From Chamaesiphon sp. 341R_metabat_111 (GTDB lineage Bacteria; Cyanobacteriota; Cyanobacteriia; Cyanobacteriales; Chamaesiphonaceae): a stretch of DNA of 56,698 nt. Below are positions 34,808 through 43,597 of the stretch, in pieces. Both the position numbers and the translations under genes were made by a program. Within the stretch, counting starts at the first letter, position 1; every line of letters starts with the position of its first letter. Under the pieces are notes generated by a model. It did no database searches. It was not told where the DNA came from and was given only the letters and a program-made list of their open reading frames with translations. The DNA lies in contig JANXVE010000080.1 of the NCBI GenBank assembly GCA_025351825.1, forward strand, positions 1-56,698, read 5' to 3'.

Positions 34808-37501
34808 ATGGACATTTACTGCACTCGTCTTCATTGCGAACAACCACTAAACTCGTTCGTCGATCTAGATGATAGTAAATTATTAGAAACTACAGCTCAA
34901 CAGCATTGTGCAAATTGTGGGATGCCGCTAATTTTGGAGGGACGCTATGTACCGCTAGAATTGTTACAGCATGATGAACTAAGCACGACGTTTCTCGGCA
35001 AAGATCTACATGCCGCAGATTTTAGGCATTGCACAATCGAGCAACTCCAAATCGATCCTAGCTTTAGTCCCAGTCAAATCGAAACCGCGACAAAAATATT
35101 CGATCGTGAAGTGAAAGTTTTAGGTAAACTAGGCGAACATCCCAAAATTCCGCGTCTACTAGATTCACTCGAAATCATTGCCCCCGCAGCTCCAGATCTT
35201 CCATCCCAAAAGTTTTTATACTTAGTTCAAGAATATATTGACGGTCAAAATTTAGAGGCTGAACTACTCGCCCAGGGTAAGTTTACAGAAGCAGAAGTTA
35301 TTGTTGTCTTGAGAGAGGTTGCCAGAATTTTAGAGTTTGTCCACTTTCAAGGATCGATTCACCGCAATATCAAACCAGCAAAGATCCTCCGCGACTCGCT
35401 CGGCAAAATCTATCTAACTGATTTTGGAGCTGTGAAGCAAATTAATGCTGAGACAGGCGATATCACTGGCGATCTCTCACCACGCAAGTCCAAGTCTGGA
35501 TTCAGATTAGAATACACGCTATCGAATAACTACTTAAGACCAGAAATATACCCATCTTCAGACTTATATAGTTTAGCTGTGACTTGTATAAACTTACTCA
35601 CAGGTAAACAGCCTAACCAATTATTTAATATTGATACAAATACTTGGCAGTGGCGCGAACCAGGTCTTCAAGTCTGTGATGCTTTAGGGGCAATTCTCGA
35701 TCGAATGTTGCAACAACTTCCTCCCGATCGATTTGGCTCGGCTAGAGATGTCTTAGATGTCTTAGATGACAGTTTGGGAGCACCGATTCTAAGTATCCCA
35801 GTAGATATTATTAGCGCAAATGAGTTCAGTCTTGAGACTAATCCTAGCGTTATGATCCTAGATAAGCCTTATGACGATCCTTTTCAGCTCGATGAGAGTT
35901 TTTTCCAATTAGATGATGATTTTCTTCAGCTTGATCGCGATTTGTTTCAACTTGACGATCGCTTATTTGAAGATGAAAAAACTCCGACACCACTCAGCAA
36001 TGCTCCCCTACAAATCATCCCTAAAGTTATTCCAAAACCCGATCGACAGTGGCAGAAAATTGGTGTATTAGGGTTAGGAATCACTGGGTTGAGTGCAATG
36101 ATTGTTCTTGGCTTTTCGCGATTGTTTGAGCAGAAACCGACGATGAGTGATACCCTCACCCAAGATGCTCAAGCCGCAATGGTTCGCCATAGTAGCGTGG
36201 GTGAACGGATTTTAGTTGGGGTCGAAGGCAATCGTGATACTTATAAATTCAAAGAGTTGAAAAAGTTGGGAGTTGCGGCGATCGCTAGCAAGAACTATCC
36301 TGAAGCTGTAGTCAAATTGCAAGCAGCTTTAGTCGAAAATCCTAATTCACCAGAAACTTTAATCTATCTCAACAATGCCTTAATTGGTGAAAAGAAAAGT
36401 TATACAATCGCTGTCGCCGCCCCAATCGAGAGATCCCTCGACAGGGCTTCTGAAATGTTGCGGGGATTTGCTCAAGCTCAAGCAGAGATGAACCAAGTCG
36501 GTGATATCAATGAAGCTAAAATCAAATTAAGAATAGTCGATGATAGTGACGATCCTAAAACTATTGAAAGCATTGCCTCTGCGGTGATAGATCTACCAGA
36601 AGTTCTTGGTATCGTCGGTCACAATCGCAATGATGTAACGATGAAAGCCGCAAAGATTTACAATCGTAAAAAGCTAGCTTTTATTGCTCCCATTAGTACG
36701 GCAGCTAATTTAACAGGAGCTGGTAAACCATACATTTTTAGAACTAATAATAAAGGAGACGCGATCGCCAGCAAACTTGTCGATCACTTAGTTAATGTCG
36801 ATCGTAAACGTAAAGTAGCTATTTTTTATGTACCTTCTATTGCCGCTAATAATGAATTCAAAACTCAGTTTGCCAATAAGCTAGCTGCTGAAGGCGGCAA
36901 AGTCGTCGGGAGTTTTCCATTTTCTAATGTAGCTACAACTGGATCGTCTTCGGCTGGTTTTGCCTCAGCCTTCGATGCCCAAGCCCATCTCCAACAAGCC
37001 AAAAGCGTGGGTGCAGAAGCAATTCTCCTGCTGTCGGTTGGACGCTCTAGTCGTGAGGCTCTAAGTATCCTCAAGGTTAGATCTGACAAATATCGTGAAT
37101 TGAACGTGTTGAGTGATACTGGTTTGTATAGTTCCAATACGCTGAAGGCTGGTAGAAATGCACGGGGGCTGGTAATGATCGTGCCTTGGCAAGAATCAGA
37201 AAGTAGCCCGCAATTTTCCACAGGTGCCAAACAGTTGTGGAATACCCAAGTTAATTGGGTAACTGCCACATCCTACAACTCGGTAAAGGCTCTAGGTGCC
37301 GCCATCAAAGCCCAAGCATCGCCTTCCCGAACTGGTGTAATGAAGAATCTGGCTAAGAATGAATTCATGGGTGCCTCGGGGCGATTTCAGTTTAAAAACG
37401 GCGAACCTACCGAACGCTATATTCTAGTTAAAGTAGGCAAGACTCCAGCTAATTATAAATATTCTTCGCAAATGGGGTATGACTTTTTGCCATTCGAGTA
37501 A
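34808..37501 (+). CDS. 4-Cys-prefix pseudokinase / transmembrane / periplasmic-binding-protein-like fusion
   Basis: An 897-residue protein. Cys5, Cys10, Cys34 and Cys37 form a zinc-ribbon-like '4-Cys prefix', as in SpkB-type kinases. A protein kinase fold follows (about 45-320). The catalytic loop reads HRNIKPAKI, so Asn187 replaces the catalytic Asp and Lys192 the metal-binding Asn. DFG (205-207) is kept, but the VAIK lysine is not recognisable. Next are an acidic heptad repeat (358-389, FQLDESF-type), a transmembrane helix (about 418-436), a TPR-like segment (about 485-525) and a type 1 periplasmic-binding domain (about 535-897; IKLRIVDDSDDPKTIES, VLGIVGHNRNDVT, KLAFIAPIST). It is probably a receptor-like signalling protein without kinase activity. 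Confidence 0.82.
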   Translation: MDIYCTRLHCEQPLNSFVDLDDSKLLETTAQQHCANCGMPLILEGRYVPLELLQHDELSTTFLGKDLHAADFRHCTIEQLQIDPSFSPSQIETATKIFDREVKVLGKLGEHPKIPRLLDSLEIIAPAAPDLPSQKFLYLVQEYIDGQNLEAELLAQGKFTEAEVIVVLREVARILEFVHFQGSIHRNIKPAKILRDSLGKIYLTDFGAVKQINAETGDITGDLSPRKSKSGFRLEYTLSNNYLRPEIYPSSDLYSLAVTCINLLTGKQPNQLFNIDTNTWQWREPGLQVCDALGAILDRMLQQLPPDRFGSARDVLDVLDDSLGAPILSIPVDIISANEFSLETNPSVMILDKPYDDPFQLDESFFQLDDDFLQLDRDLFQLDDRLFEDEKTPTPLSNAPLQIIPKVIPKPDRQWQKIGVLGLGITGLSAMIVLGFSRLFEQKPTMSDTLTQDAQAAMVRHSSVGERILVGVEGNRDTYKFKELKKLGVAAIASKNYPEAVVKLQAALVENPNSPETLIYLNNALIGEKKSYTIAVAAPIERSLDRASEMLRGFAQAQAEMNQVGDINEAKIKLRIVDDSDDPKTIESIASAVIDLPEVLGIVGHNRNDVTMKAAKIYNRKKLAFIAPISTAANLTGAGKPYIFRTNNKGDAIASKLVDHLVNVDRKRKVAIFYVPSIAANNEFKTQFANKLAAEGGKVVGSFPFSNVATTGSSSAGFASAFDAQAHLQQAKSVGAEAILLLSVGRSSREALSILKVRSDKYRELNVLSDTGLYSSNTLKAGRNARGLVMIVPWQESESSPQFSTGAKQLWNTQVNWVTATSYNSVKALGAAIKAQASPSRTGVMKNLAKNEFMGASGRFQFKNGEPTERYILVKVGKTPANYKYSSQMGYDFLPFE

Positions 37502-37513
37502 GTATTGCGTAGC

Positions 37514-39565
37514 TTAACTAGTTTGTAATACTTGCATCGCACTCTTAATAAGCTGAAAGTAAAACGGCTTGGTAATATCGATCGATTCAATCGGTGCTGC
37601 CGTACTAATTAATTCGGCGATTTTCTGACCTTTATTAACTATCAATGCGCCACCCTGTTCATTGATAATAGTAATCCGCAGCTTATCGTCAGAGATACTG
37701 CAATCATAATCACGATCTTGATAATTGAACTGATACTTTTGAGCTGAAACTGGCAACCTGACACTAACTACTTCTAGCTCGATCGATCTCATGTCTTTCC
37801 AGTTATTTTCCTTGAGTTTGTAAGCAATATCTAGATATTTAGGTAATGGAAAATAGTCTCCAAATCTCCACGCGATCGCTTTTATCCCTCTGGGAAATTC
37901 TGGCGTATCAACTGTAAACTTTAGATGTCCTTTACCAACTATCTTTTGTTCGATTACCCGCACATTTGCCGTCCAGAATACCGGATCGGGATTCTCCATT
38001 CCACAAGGATGAATCGCATCTATCTGTTCGTACAGTGACATGTTAATTGCCTCTAGACCCGCCTCAGCATCAATTTTGACCAGATATTTGAGATGCTCGA
38101 TCTCCAGGCATTTGTGAGCAAATTCACTCAACCTTTGTTGGACTTGGACTAGATTTTCTGTCAGCATTGAAAATCCGCCAGCAGCTCGATGTCCGCCGTA
38201 TTTACCCAGCAAATCGCCACAGTAATTAAGAGCATCAAATACGTTAAATTCAGGAATACTCCGCGCCGAACCGCGAATATGCGGATGAAATCGCGCTGAG
38301 GTTTCCGCCTTCGGCACGTCTCGCTTTCGCTCGCCTACAGCGTGCGTTTCACCAAGCGGATGTTCATCCTCATTCGTACCGATAAATACTGGAACACCAT
38401 AGCGTTCGACTAACCTCGAGGCGACAATTCCAATTACGCCATGATGCCAACCAGGATGAACGATTATTAGTACCCGATTTTGTTTAATATTATAATCACC
38501 ATTTTCAATCAGATCGATCGCTTCTTGCTCGATTGAGACACACATATCTTGACGTTGTTTATTTACCTGCTCGCATTGAATCGCTCTGGCTAATGCCACA
38601 CTCATATCGTCAGTTGTTAGCAAATTGATGATAATCTGAGGATCGTCAATTCTGCCGATCGCATTAATTCTCGGCCCTAATCTAAACCCAATATCTTCAG
38701 GTTTCATCGCCGTATTTTTTGCCGCCGTTCCACCTTGGGTTCCCGACATTTCAATTAAGGCTTGAATCCCCGTAACTTTAGAACTGGGTAATAGCTGCAA
38801 TCCCTGCTTGACTAAGCGACGGTTAATCCCCGTTAATGGTGCAAGATCTGCGATCGTTCCCAGTGTGAATAATTCTAATAACTCATCGCTCAAGGATGGT
38901 TTATTTAACCGAGCTGACAACTCCAGAGCCAATAAATAAGCGACTCCCACCCCCGCAATCGATCGATACACCGAAGACTCCGCAATCAATTTCGGATTAA
39001 GGATCGCATTTGCTGGCGGTAATACTTGCGGTAAATCATGGTGGTCTGTTATGATGGTAACTAGACCCAATTCTGCGGCTCTCACGATCGCATCCACAGC
39101 AGAGATGCCATTATCCACAGTGATGATCAGCTTGACACCCTCAGAGTGAAACTCTTCCACAATTCGCCGATTGATCCCATAGCCATCCGACATCCGACTG
39201 GGAATGGCATAATCTACATCTGCACCCAAAGCCGACAAAGCACGTAATAGCAACGCCGTACTCGTCATCCCATCCGCATCATAGTCGCCACAAATCGCAA
39301 TCTTGGACTTCTGCTCGATCGCACTCACCAGTAAATCTAAACTAAGCTCTAGATCTGGAAATTCTGTCAACGGTGAGGGCAATACCGCTGTCTCTGGGTG
39401 AATAAACAGTTCCGCCTGTTCGAGTGTCTCAATCCCCCGATTTATCAATACCTGTGCGAGTAAAGGCGATGTCGCCACTTCCGGCGTAAGCGTAATTCCC
39501 GCCGCCAGCGTTGCAGCCTGTGACGAATTGCTCGGTGCGATCTGCCAGCGATGTTGGGGAAGCAT
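37514..39565 (-). CDS. recJ: single-stranded-DNA-specific exonuclease RecJ
   Basis: A 683-residue RecJ. The DHH-family motifs are ICGDYDADGMTSTALLLRAL and ITDHHDLPQ; the DHHA1 part has GKYGGHRAAGGFSM. It degrades 5' single strands in recombination and repair. I chose ATG 39565 (MLPQHRWQIAPS); a longer reading starts inside hairpin repeat copy D and is spurious. Residues about 405-422 (GETHAVGERKRDVPKAET) interrupt the normally compact VFIGTNEDE...IRGSARSIPEF region. They are encoded by a repeat-like 54-base insert (38300-38353) that keeps the frame. Confidence 0.93.
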   Translation of the reverse strand: MLPQHRWQIAPSNSSQAATLAAGITLTPEVATSPLLAQVLINRGIETLEQAELFIHPETAVLPSPLTEFPDLELSLDLLVSAIEQKSKIAICGDYDADGMTSTALLLRALSALGADVDYAIPSRMSDGYGINRRIVEEFHSEGVKLIITVDNGISAVDAIVRAAELGLVTIITDHHDLPQVLPPANAILNPKLIAESSVYRSIAGVGVAYLLALELSARLNKPSLSDELLELFTLGTIADLAPLTGINRRLVKQGLQLLPSSKVTGIQALIEMSGTQGGTAAKNTAMKPEDIGFRLGPRINAIGRIDDPQIIINLLTTDDMSVALARAIQCEQVNKQRQDMCVSIEQEAIDLIENGDYNIKQNRVLIIVHPGWHHGVIGIVASRLVERYGVPVFIGTNEDEHPLGETHAVGERKRDVPKAETSARFHPHIRGSARSIPEFNVFDALNYCGDLLGKYGGHRAAGGFSMLTENLVQVQQRLSEFAHKCLEIEHLKYLVKIDAEAGLEAINMSLYEQIDAIHPCGMENPDPVFWTANVRVIEQKIVGKGHLKFTVDTPEFPRGIKAIAWRFGDYFPLPKYLDIAYKLKENNWKDMRSIELEVVSVRLPVSAQKYQFNYQDRDYDCSISDDKLRITIINEQGGALIVNKGQKIAELISTAAPIESIDITKPFYFQLIKSAMQVLQTS
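38300..38353 (-). repeat. 54-bp repeat-like insertion inside recJ (in frame)
   Basis: Bounded by GGTTTCC and GTTTCACC, with an interior TCGCTTTCGCTCGCC. The composition is unlike the surrounding gene and similar to palindromic intergenic repeats. It encodes 18 highly charged residues between two conserved RecJ blocks. Confidence 0.6.
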
Positions 39566-39598
39566 AATCAGGTAGTTGATGGTTGATAGCGATAACCC

Positions 39599-39670
39599 GT
39601 GGGTACCCATCAAGGGCACCCCTACAAGCTACCTGTAGGGGTGCCCTTGATGGGTACCCAGAGATCTACG
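39599..39670. repeat. long hairpin repeat, copy D
   Basis: CGTGGGTACCCATCAAGGGC ... GCCCTTGATGGGTACCC, with the usual CCCCTACA/TGTAGGGG inner stem and an AGCTACC loop. It lies between the OYE gene and the recJ start on the same strand. The outermost bases of the left arm (GCGTAGATC in other copies) are lost. Confidence 0.85.
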
Positions 39671-39726
39671 ATCTTACTAGCGTTTATGTACTGGTGCAAG
39701 CTGTGAACTTACCTTGGATTTTAGAT

Positions 39727-40803
39727 TTAGGCGACTAAATACGGATAGTCAGTATATCCATCAGCTCCAGCAGAATAGAACTTACTCGGATCTGGCGCAT
39801 TCAACGGTGCATTTTTAGCAAATCGTGTAGGTAGATCCGGATTCGCTAGGAAAGGAACACCAAAAGCCACCGCATCGAGCTTACCACAAGAGATCGCCGC
39901 TTCTGCCTCCTCAGCACTGTAGCCCATATTACCAACGATCGCGCCTTTGTAGATCGATCGAATCGGAGTCATCACATCACCTTGCTGTTCACCCATAGAA
40001 TCTGCCCGCATCACATGCAGATAAGCCAGATTATAATCATTAAGCTTAGTTGCTAGCCATGTCACCAGGGCAATCGGATCGCTATCAACCATACTATTAA
40101 AGCTATTGAGTGGTGAAATTCTCATCCCCACACGCTCACTTCCCCAAACGGAGATCGTCGCATCCAGCACCTCTAATAATAACCGAGCGCGATGTTCGAT
40201 CGAGCCACCATATTCCCCACCGCGCTTGTTCGAGCCATCCCGCAAAAACTCATCCAACAAATAACCATTAGCCCCATGAATTTCCACCCCGTCGAATCCA
40301 GCCGCCTTCGCATTTACCGCCGCCGCCTTAAAACCAGCAATAATTGCCGGAATTTCCGCATCAGCTAACTCGCGGGGAACAGTATAGGGAAACTTCCCAT
40401 CAGGAGTATGGATTTCATCATTAGTAATCGCGATCGCACTCGGTGCAACTGGCACCTTACCACCATTCAATAATGGATGACAAGCCCGCCCACCATGCCA
40501 GATCTGCAACACAATTTGACCACCTTCAGCATGTACTGCATCAGTAACTAGTTTCCAGCCAGCCACTTGCGCCTCATTATGAATCCCTGGCTCCGCCCCA
40601 AACGCCGAGCAGCCATCCATCGCCGCAGTAGCTTCCGCAATAATCAATCCCGCACTAGCCCGTTGACTATAGTGCTCCGCCATCAAAGCCGTCGGTACAT
40701 GATTTTCGTCCGCCCGACAGCGCGTCAATGGTGCCATCAGCATCCGGTTGGGGATGGTTAATGCCCCAAGTTTCAGGGGTGTAAACAAATGGGTAAATGT
40801 CAT
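39727..40803 (-). CDS. old yellow enzyme-type alkene reductase (NADH:flavin oxidoreductase)
   Basis: A 358-residue FMN enzyme. IPNRMLMAPLTRCRA opens the barrel. QIWHGGRACHP holds substrate- and FMN-binding residues, and the signature HGANGYLLDEFLRDGSNKRG is complete. NemA/OYE-like enzymes reduce activated C=C bonds, quinones or nitro compounds with NAD(P)H. It is divergent from an ArsR-type regulator gene that probably controls it. Confidence 0.92.
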   Translation of the reverse strand: MTFTHLFTPLKLGALTIPNRMLMAPLTRCRADENHVPTALMAEHYSQRASAGLIIAEATAAMDGCSAFGAEPGIHNEAQVAGWKLVTDAVHAEGGQIVLQIWHGGRACHPLLNGGKVPVAPSAIAITNDEIHTPDGKFPYTVPRELADAEIPAIIAGFKAAAVNAKAAGFDGVEIHGANGYLLDEFLRDGSNKRGGEYGGSIEHRARLLLEVLDATISVWGSERVGMRISPLNSFNSMVDSDPIALVTWLATKLNDYNLAYLHVMRADSMGEQQGDVMTPIRSIYKGAIVGNMGYSAEEAEAAISCGKLDAVAFGVPFLANPDLPTRFAKNAPLNAPDPSKFYSAGADGYTDYPYLVA

Positions 40804-40858
40804 GGCTAACTAATTAATCTTGAAGGGGTAGGTTAGTCTGCTCGATCTATTTCGATAA

Positions 40859-40873
40859 TTCGATATTCTCGAA
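40859..40873. promoter_or_regulatory. candidate operator TTCGA-N5-TCGAA
   Basis: Inverted repeat TTCGATATTCTCGAA in the 165-base divergent region between the OYE gene and the arsR-type gene. Its size suits a winged-helix dimer. The same half-site, TTCGA, also occurs at 40851. The binding is inferred only. Confidence 0.35.
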
Positions 40874-40968
40874 CTATTAAACTATATCAACCAATATGAG
40901 ATAATGCAAGTAGCTCTCGATACAATTAAAGATTGACAACACATCTGCAACTGTCAACCCCACCCACC

Positions 40969-41280
40969 ATGCGCCCCTTCTACCATCCCCAATCCGAAGA
41001 TATCTCCCTCGTCGGCGTACTATACGCTTTGGGAGATCCGGTGCGGTTGCAGATTGTCCAAAGATTGGCTCAAACAGGAGAACTAACTTGCTCGGATCTA
41101 GATTGTGCTGTCGCTAAATCCACAATGTCCCATCATTTCAAAATCCTGCGTGAATCGGGATTAGTGCTGACGCGGAAGGAAGGAACTCAACACATCAATA
41201 CCCTCCGCTCTGCCGATCTCGACAGGCTCTATCCTGGACTTTTGGCAGTGGTATTGAAATCTCATGTTGCTGCTGTCTAA
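40969..41280 (+). CDS. ArsR/SmtB-family transcriptional regulator
   Basis: A 103-residue winged-helix repressor: YALGDPVRLQIVQRLAQTGE, LDCAVAKSTMSHHFKILRES and GLVLTRKEGTQHINTLRSAD. The metal-site cysteines of SmtB are absent, and only Cys in LTCSDLDCA remain, so the signal may be an electrophile or quinone rather than a metal. ATG 40969 (MRPFYHPQSED) is preferred; the upstream TTG would add an unlikely polar stretch. It is divergent from the alkene reductase gene. Confidence 0.9.
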   Translation: MRPFYHPQSEDISLVGVLYALGDPVRLQIVQRLAQTGELTCSDLDCAVAKSTMSHHFKILRESGLVLTRKEGTQHINTLRSADLDRLYPGLLAVVLKSHVAAV

Positions 41281-41348
41281 ATAATGCTGTCTTTGGGCTG
41301 TAAGGGTTCAATGTCACTGGTAATTGATAGACTCGATCGACCCTAAAT

Positions 41349-41753
41349 CTACCCTTTACCAGGATAAAGTAAATGCTCTGGATCTAGCCAAACAATGTAG
41401 AAAATCTCGTCAATGAAAAAACCGTGAACTCGACCATGTTCGTTAGCAGATAATGAAAATTGATAGGGCGTATCAACCAACTGTTCCTCATTTGGCAATC
41501 CAAATCCAGCCTCGCTTGTATCATTCCAATCGATCGGATGACATCGCAACGCACTACTACGATTGGTTAATAGCTCTCGAACAGATAAACCCGATAAAGA
41601 TTTCAGTCGGTCGAGCAATGTTAACAAATAACTACCACCTTTCTCTCGACAATGAAACCATTCATGACCATCTTGATAATACTTAAACGAAAAACTAATC
41701 CCGACCAGAATTAACTGGGTGGGCTTAATTCCCGACTTACCAGCAGTGGGGAG
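41349..41753 (-). CDS. partner of Panacea antitoxin, locus 1 (start codon unclear, possibly decayed)
   Basis: The open frame runs from just after TAA 41754-41756 to the stop at 41349. The clear core is SLSANEHGRVHGFF followed by FYIVWLDPEHLLYP. The only standard start is TTG 41627 (92 residues). However, upstream codons read LVGISFSFKYYQDGHEWFHC in frame, which looks like genuine protein. No ATG/GTG precedes it, so an ATT or CTG start, or loss of the start codon, is likely. The C-terminus resembles that of the protein at 49666-50118 (WLDPEHLLYP against WWDPNHQICP). It lies directly downstream of the Panacea gene and is the presumed toxin. Confidence 0.6.
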   Translation of the reverse strand, partial: LPTAGKSGIKPTQLILVGISFSFKYYQDGHEWFHCREKGGSYLLTLLDRLKSLSGLSVRELLTNRSSALRCHPIDWNDTSEAGFGLPNEEQLVDTPYQFSLSANEHGRVHGFFIDEIFYIVWLDPEHLLYPGKG

Positions 41754-41763
41754 TTACGTCTTC

Positions 41764-42213
41764 CTAATTTTCTTCGACACGCGCCCCGTAATACTCCTTC
41801 ATCCAATTTTTCTCAATCTGGACGGTAGAAGCAATATCAGCGGCTATTCCACCTCTCGCTAAGATCCACGGATCTTCAGCATGGGTCATCTGCTCTAGTT
41901 CGTAACCATCGCAGCTAAAGTATTCATCGCTGACACCCTCTAAAAATTCGATTAGAGTAGGTGCGAGTTGTGGCGTGACATCTACAGTGATTGGTTGCCA
42001 GCGAAAGGCTTTATATTTTTGGTACAGTTCAGGAATTACAGGGCCATGTACCCAAGCCTGAAAATCTTCAGCAAACAGTGGCGCGTCATGAATCGCCAAA
42101 TGCCAAGCTTGCGCGTAATAGACTAGTTTTTGCAGCTTCAAGTTGCTGATAAAAGAACCTGTATCTTTTGCCAACCAAATAAAATAATCTGCAATTTCAA
42201 AGCATGACACCAC
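41764..42213 (-). CDS. Panacea-domain (DUF4065/SocA-like) antitoxin, locus 1
   Basis: About 149 residues. CFEIADYFIWLAKDTGSFIS, then LKLQKLVYYAQAWHLAIHD, AWVHGPVIPELYQKYKAF and MTHAEDPWILARGG are the hallmarks of the Panacea domain, which neutralises many unrelated toxins and occurs in SocA-like adaptors. The start is probably GTG 42213 or 42210, matching where the locus 2 homologue starts. A TTG at 42237 would add 8 residues. It is the first gene of a two-gene operon with the partner at 41349. Confidence 0.87.
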   Translation of the reverse strand: MVSCFEIADYFIWLAKDTGSFISNLKLQKLVYYAQAWHLAIHDAPLFAEDFQAWVHGPVIPELYQKYKAFRWQPITVDVTPQLAPTLIEFLEGVSDEYFSCDGYELEQMTHAEDPWILARGGIAADIASTVQIEKNWMKEYYGARVEEN

Positions 42214-42475
42214 TTTAGTTTTCTCGCTGTGACACAATTACAACAGCATAACTGCTCCTACATATAATTATAGTCTATCTTTACTAATACACCCATTACG
42301 GAAAATTAACATCGATCGAGATCCCTAGCCAACACCCACTAATCTCGATATAATTCAGACATCAGACTTTGATTAACCTAGCGTAAATACAGGTAACTGC
42401 CATGAACATTTTTACTCGTTACGCTTAACACATTTCCACCATCAATGGTGTCAGAAAAAATTTATCTAAGTCCAA

Positions 42476-43597
42476 GTGAAATATTCTTCACCCTTAAACT
42501 CATTAGCTGAGGGTACATGGTTTAAACTCATCTGTGGTGCTAGCTTTGGGCACTTGCCAGCTATTCGCAGTCTGGCGATCGCTTATACATTAGCTGGAGC
42601 TGATTGTATCGATGTAGCGGCCGATTTAGCAGTAATTACCGCTACAAAAGACGGGATTAAAGTTGCTCAAAAATTAGCATTGGCAGATCGAACGCAGGGA
42701 TATTCAATGATGAATGTGCCGCTATTGATGGTGAGTTTAAATGATGGTACCGACCCGCATTTTCGCAAGGCGGAATTTGATGCTACTCGATGTCCGGCTG
42801 ATTGTTCGCGTCCGTGTGAGCAAATTTGTCCGGCTGATGCCATCAGTGCAACGGGTGTGATTGATGCACGTTGCTACGGCTGTGGGCGGTGTTTGCCAAT
42901 TTGTCCATTGAATCTAATTACGACACGCGATCGAACTGCAACTCCTAGCAGTATTATCCCCTATCTCACCCAGGTGGATGGGATCGATGCGATCGAAATT
43001 CATACTCAGACAGGACATCTAGCAGACTTTCAAAAGCTATGGAGTATCCTCTCACCAGTTGCCCATCATCTAAAATTGTTGGCGATTAGCTGTCCTGATA
43101 GTAGTGAATTAATCGCTTACTTGCGATTAATTCACGCTACCATAGCGGCGACTTATCACCCGCAGCCACTACCATTTAGCCTCGTTTGGCAAACCGATGG
43201 TAGACCGATGAGCGGGGATATTGGCGCAGGTACAACTCATGCGGCGATTAAATTGGGCGAAAAAGTTCTGGGTGCAGATCTTCCAGGCTATGTGCAGCTA
43301 GCTGGCGGTACCAACCATTACACCGTTCCTAAGTTGCGGGAGCGGAGACTTTTACCGCCAAGCGACAAACACGTTCATGGGGTGGCTTATGGTAGCTATG
43401 CGCGGGTGTTACTCGCGCCGATTTTTGATGAGCTGGACTTACAGGATCGCGATCCTGGAAAATTAGAGAGCCATCCAGACTTATTATCAGCGGCTGTCTC
43501 GATCGCACATGAATTAGTCGCACAAATTAAAGGATTAGACAATATCCATCCAACCTCTAACTCTTTCTCCGCGCCCTTCGCGCCTCTTCACCTGTAA
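42476..43597 (+). CDS. ldpA: LdpA, iron-sulfur protein of light-dependent circadian period control
   Basis: A 373-residue protein. An N-terminal region (ICGASFGHLPAIRSLAIAYT) is followed by a two-cluster ferredoxin-like part, with CPADCSRPCEQICPADAIS and CYGCGRCLPICPLNL, and an LdpA C-terminal domain. In Synechococcus, LdpA senses redox state and feeds light information to the clock through CikA and KaiA. It starts with GTG 42476. Its stop overlaps the next ATG (TAATG), linking it to the ycf45-type gene. Confidence 0.9.
   Translation: MKYSSPLNSLAEGTWFKLICGASFGHLPAIRSLAIAYTLAGADCIDVAADLAVITATKDGIKVAQKLALADRTQGYSMMNVPLLMVSLNDGTDPHFRKAEFDATRCPADCSRPCEQICPADAISATGVIDARCYGCGRCLPICPLNLITTRDRTATPSSIIPYLTQVDGIDAIEIHTQTGHLADFQKLWSILSPVAHHLKLLAISCPDSSELIAYLRLIHATIAATYHPQPLPFSLVWQTDGRPMSGDIGAGTTHAAIKLGEKVLGADLPGYVQLAGGTNHYTVPKLRERRLLPPSDKHVHGVAYGSYARVLLAPIFDELDLQDRDPGKLESHPDLLSAAVSIAHELVAQIKGLDNIHPTSNSFSAPFAPLHL

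Noticed and set aside
39566-39619. N-terminal extension of RecJ
   Set aside because: The extra 18 codons are read from hairpin repeat copy D and the family starts at MLPQHRW.
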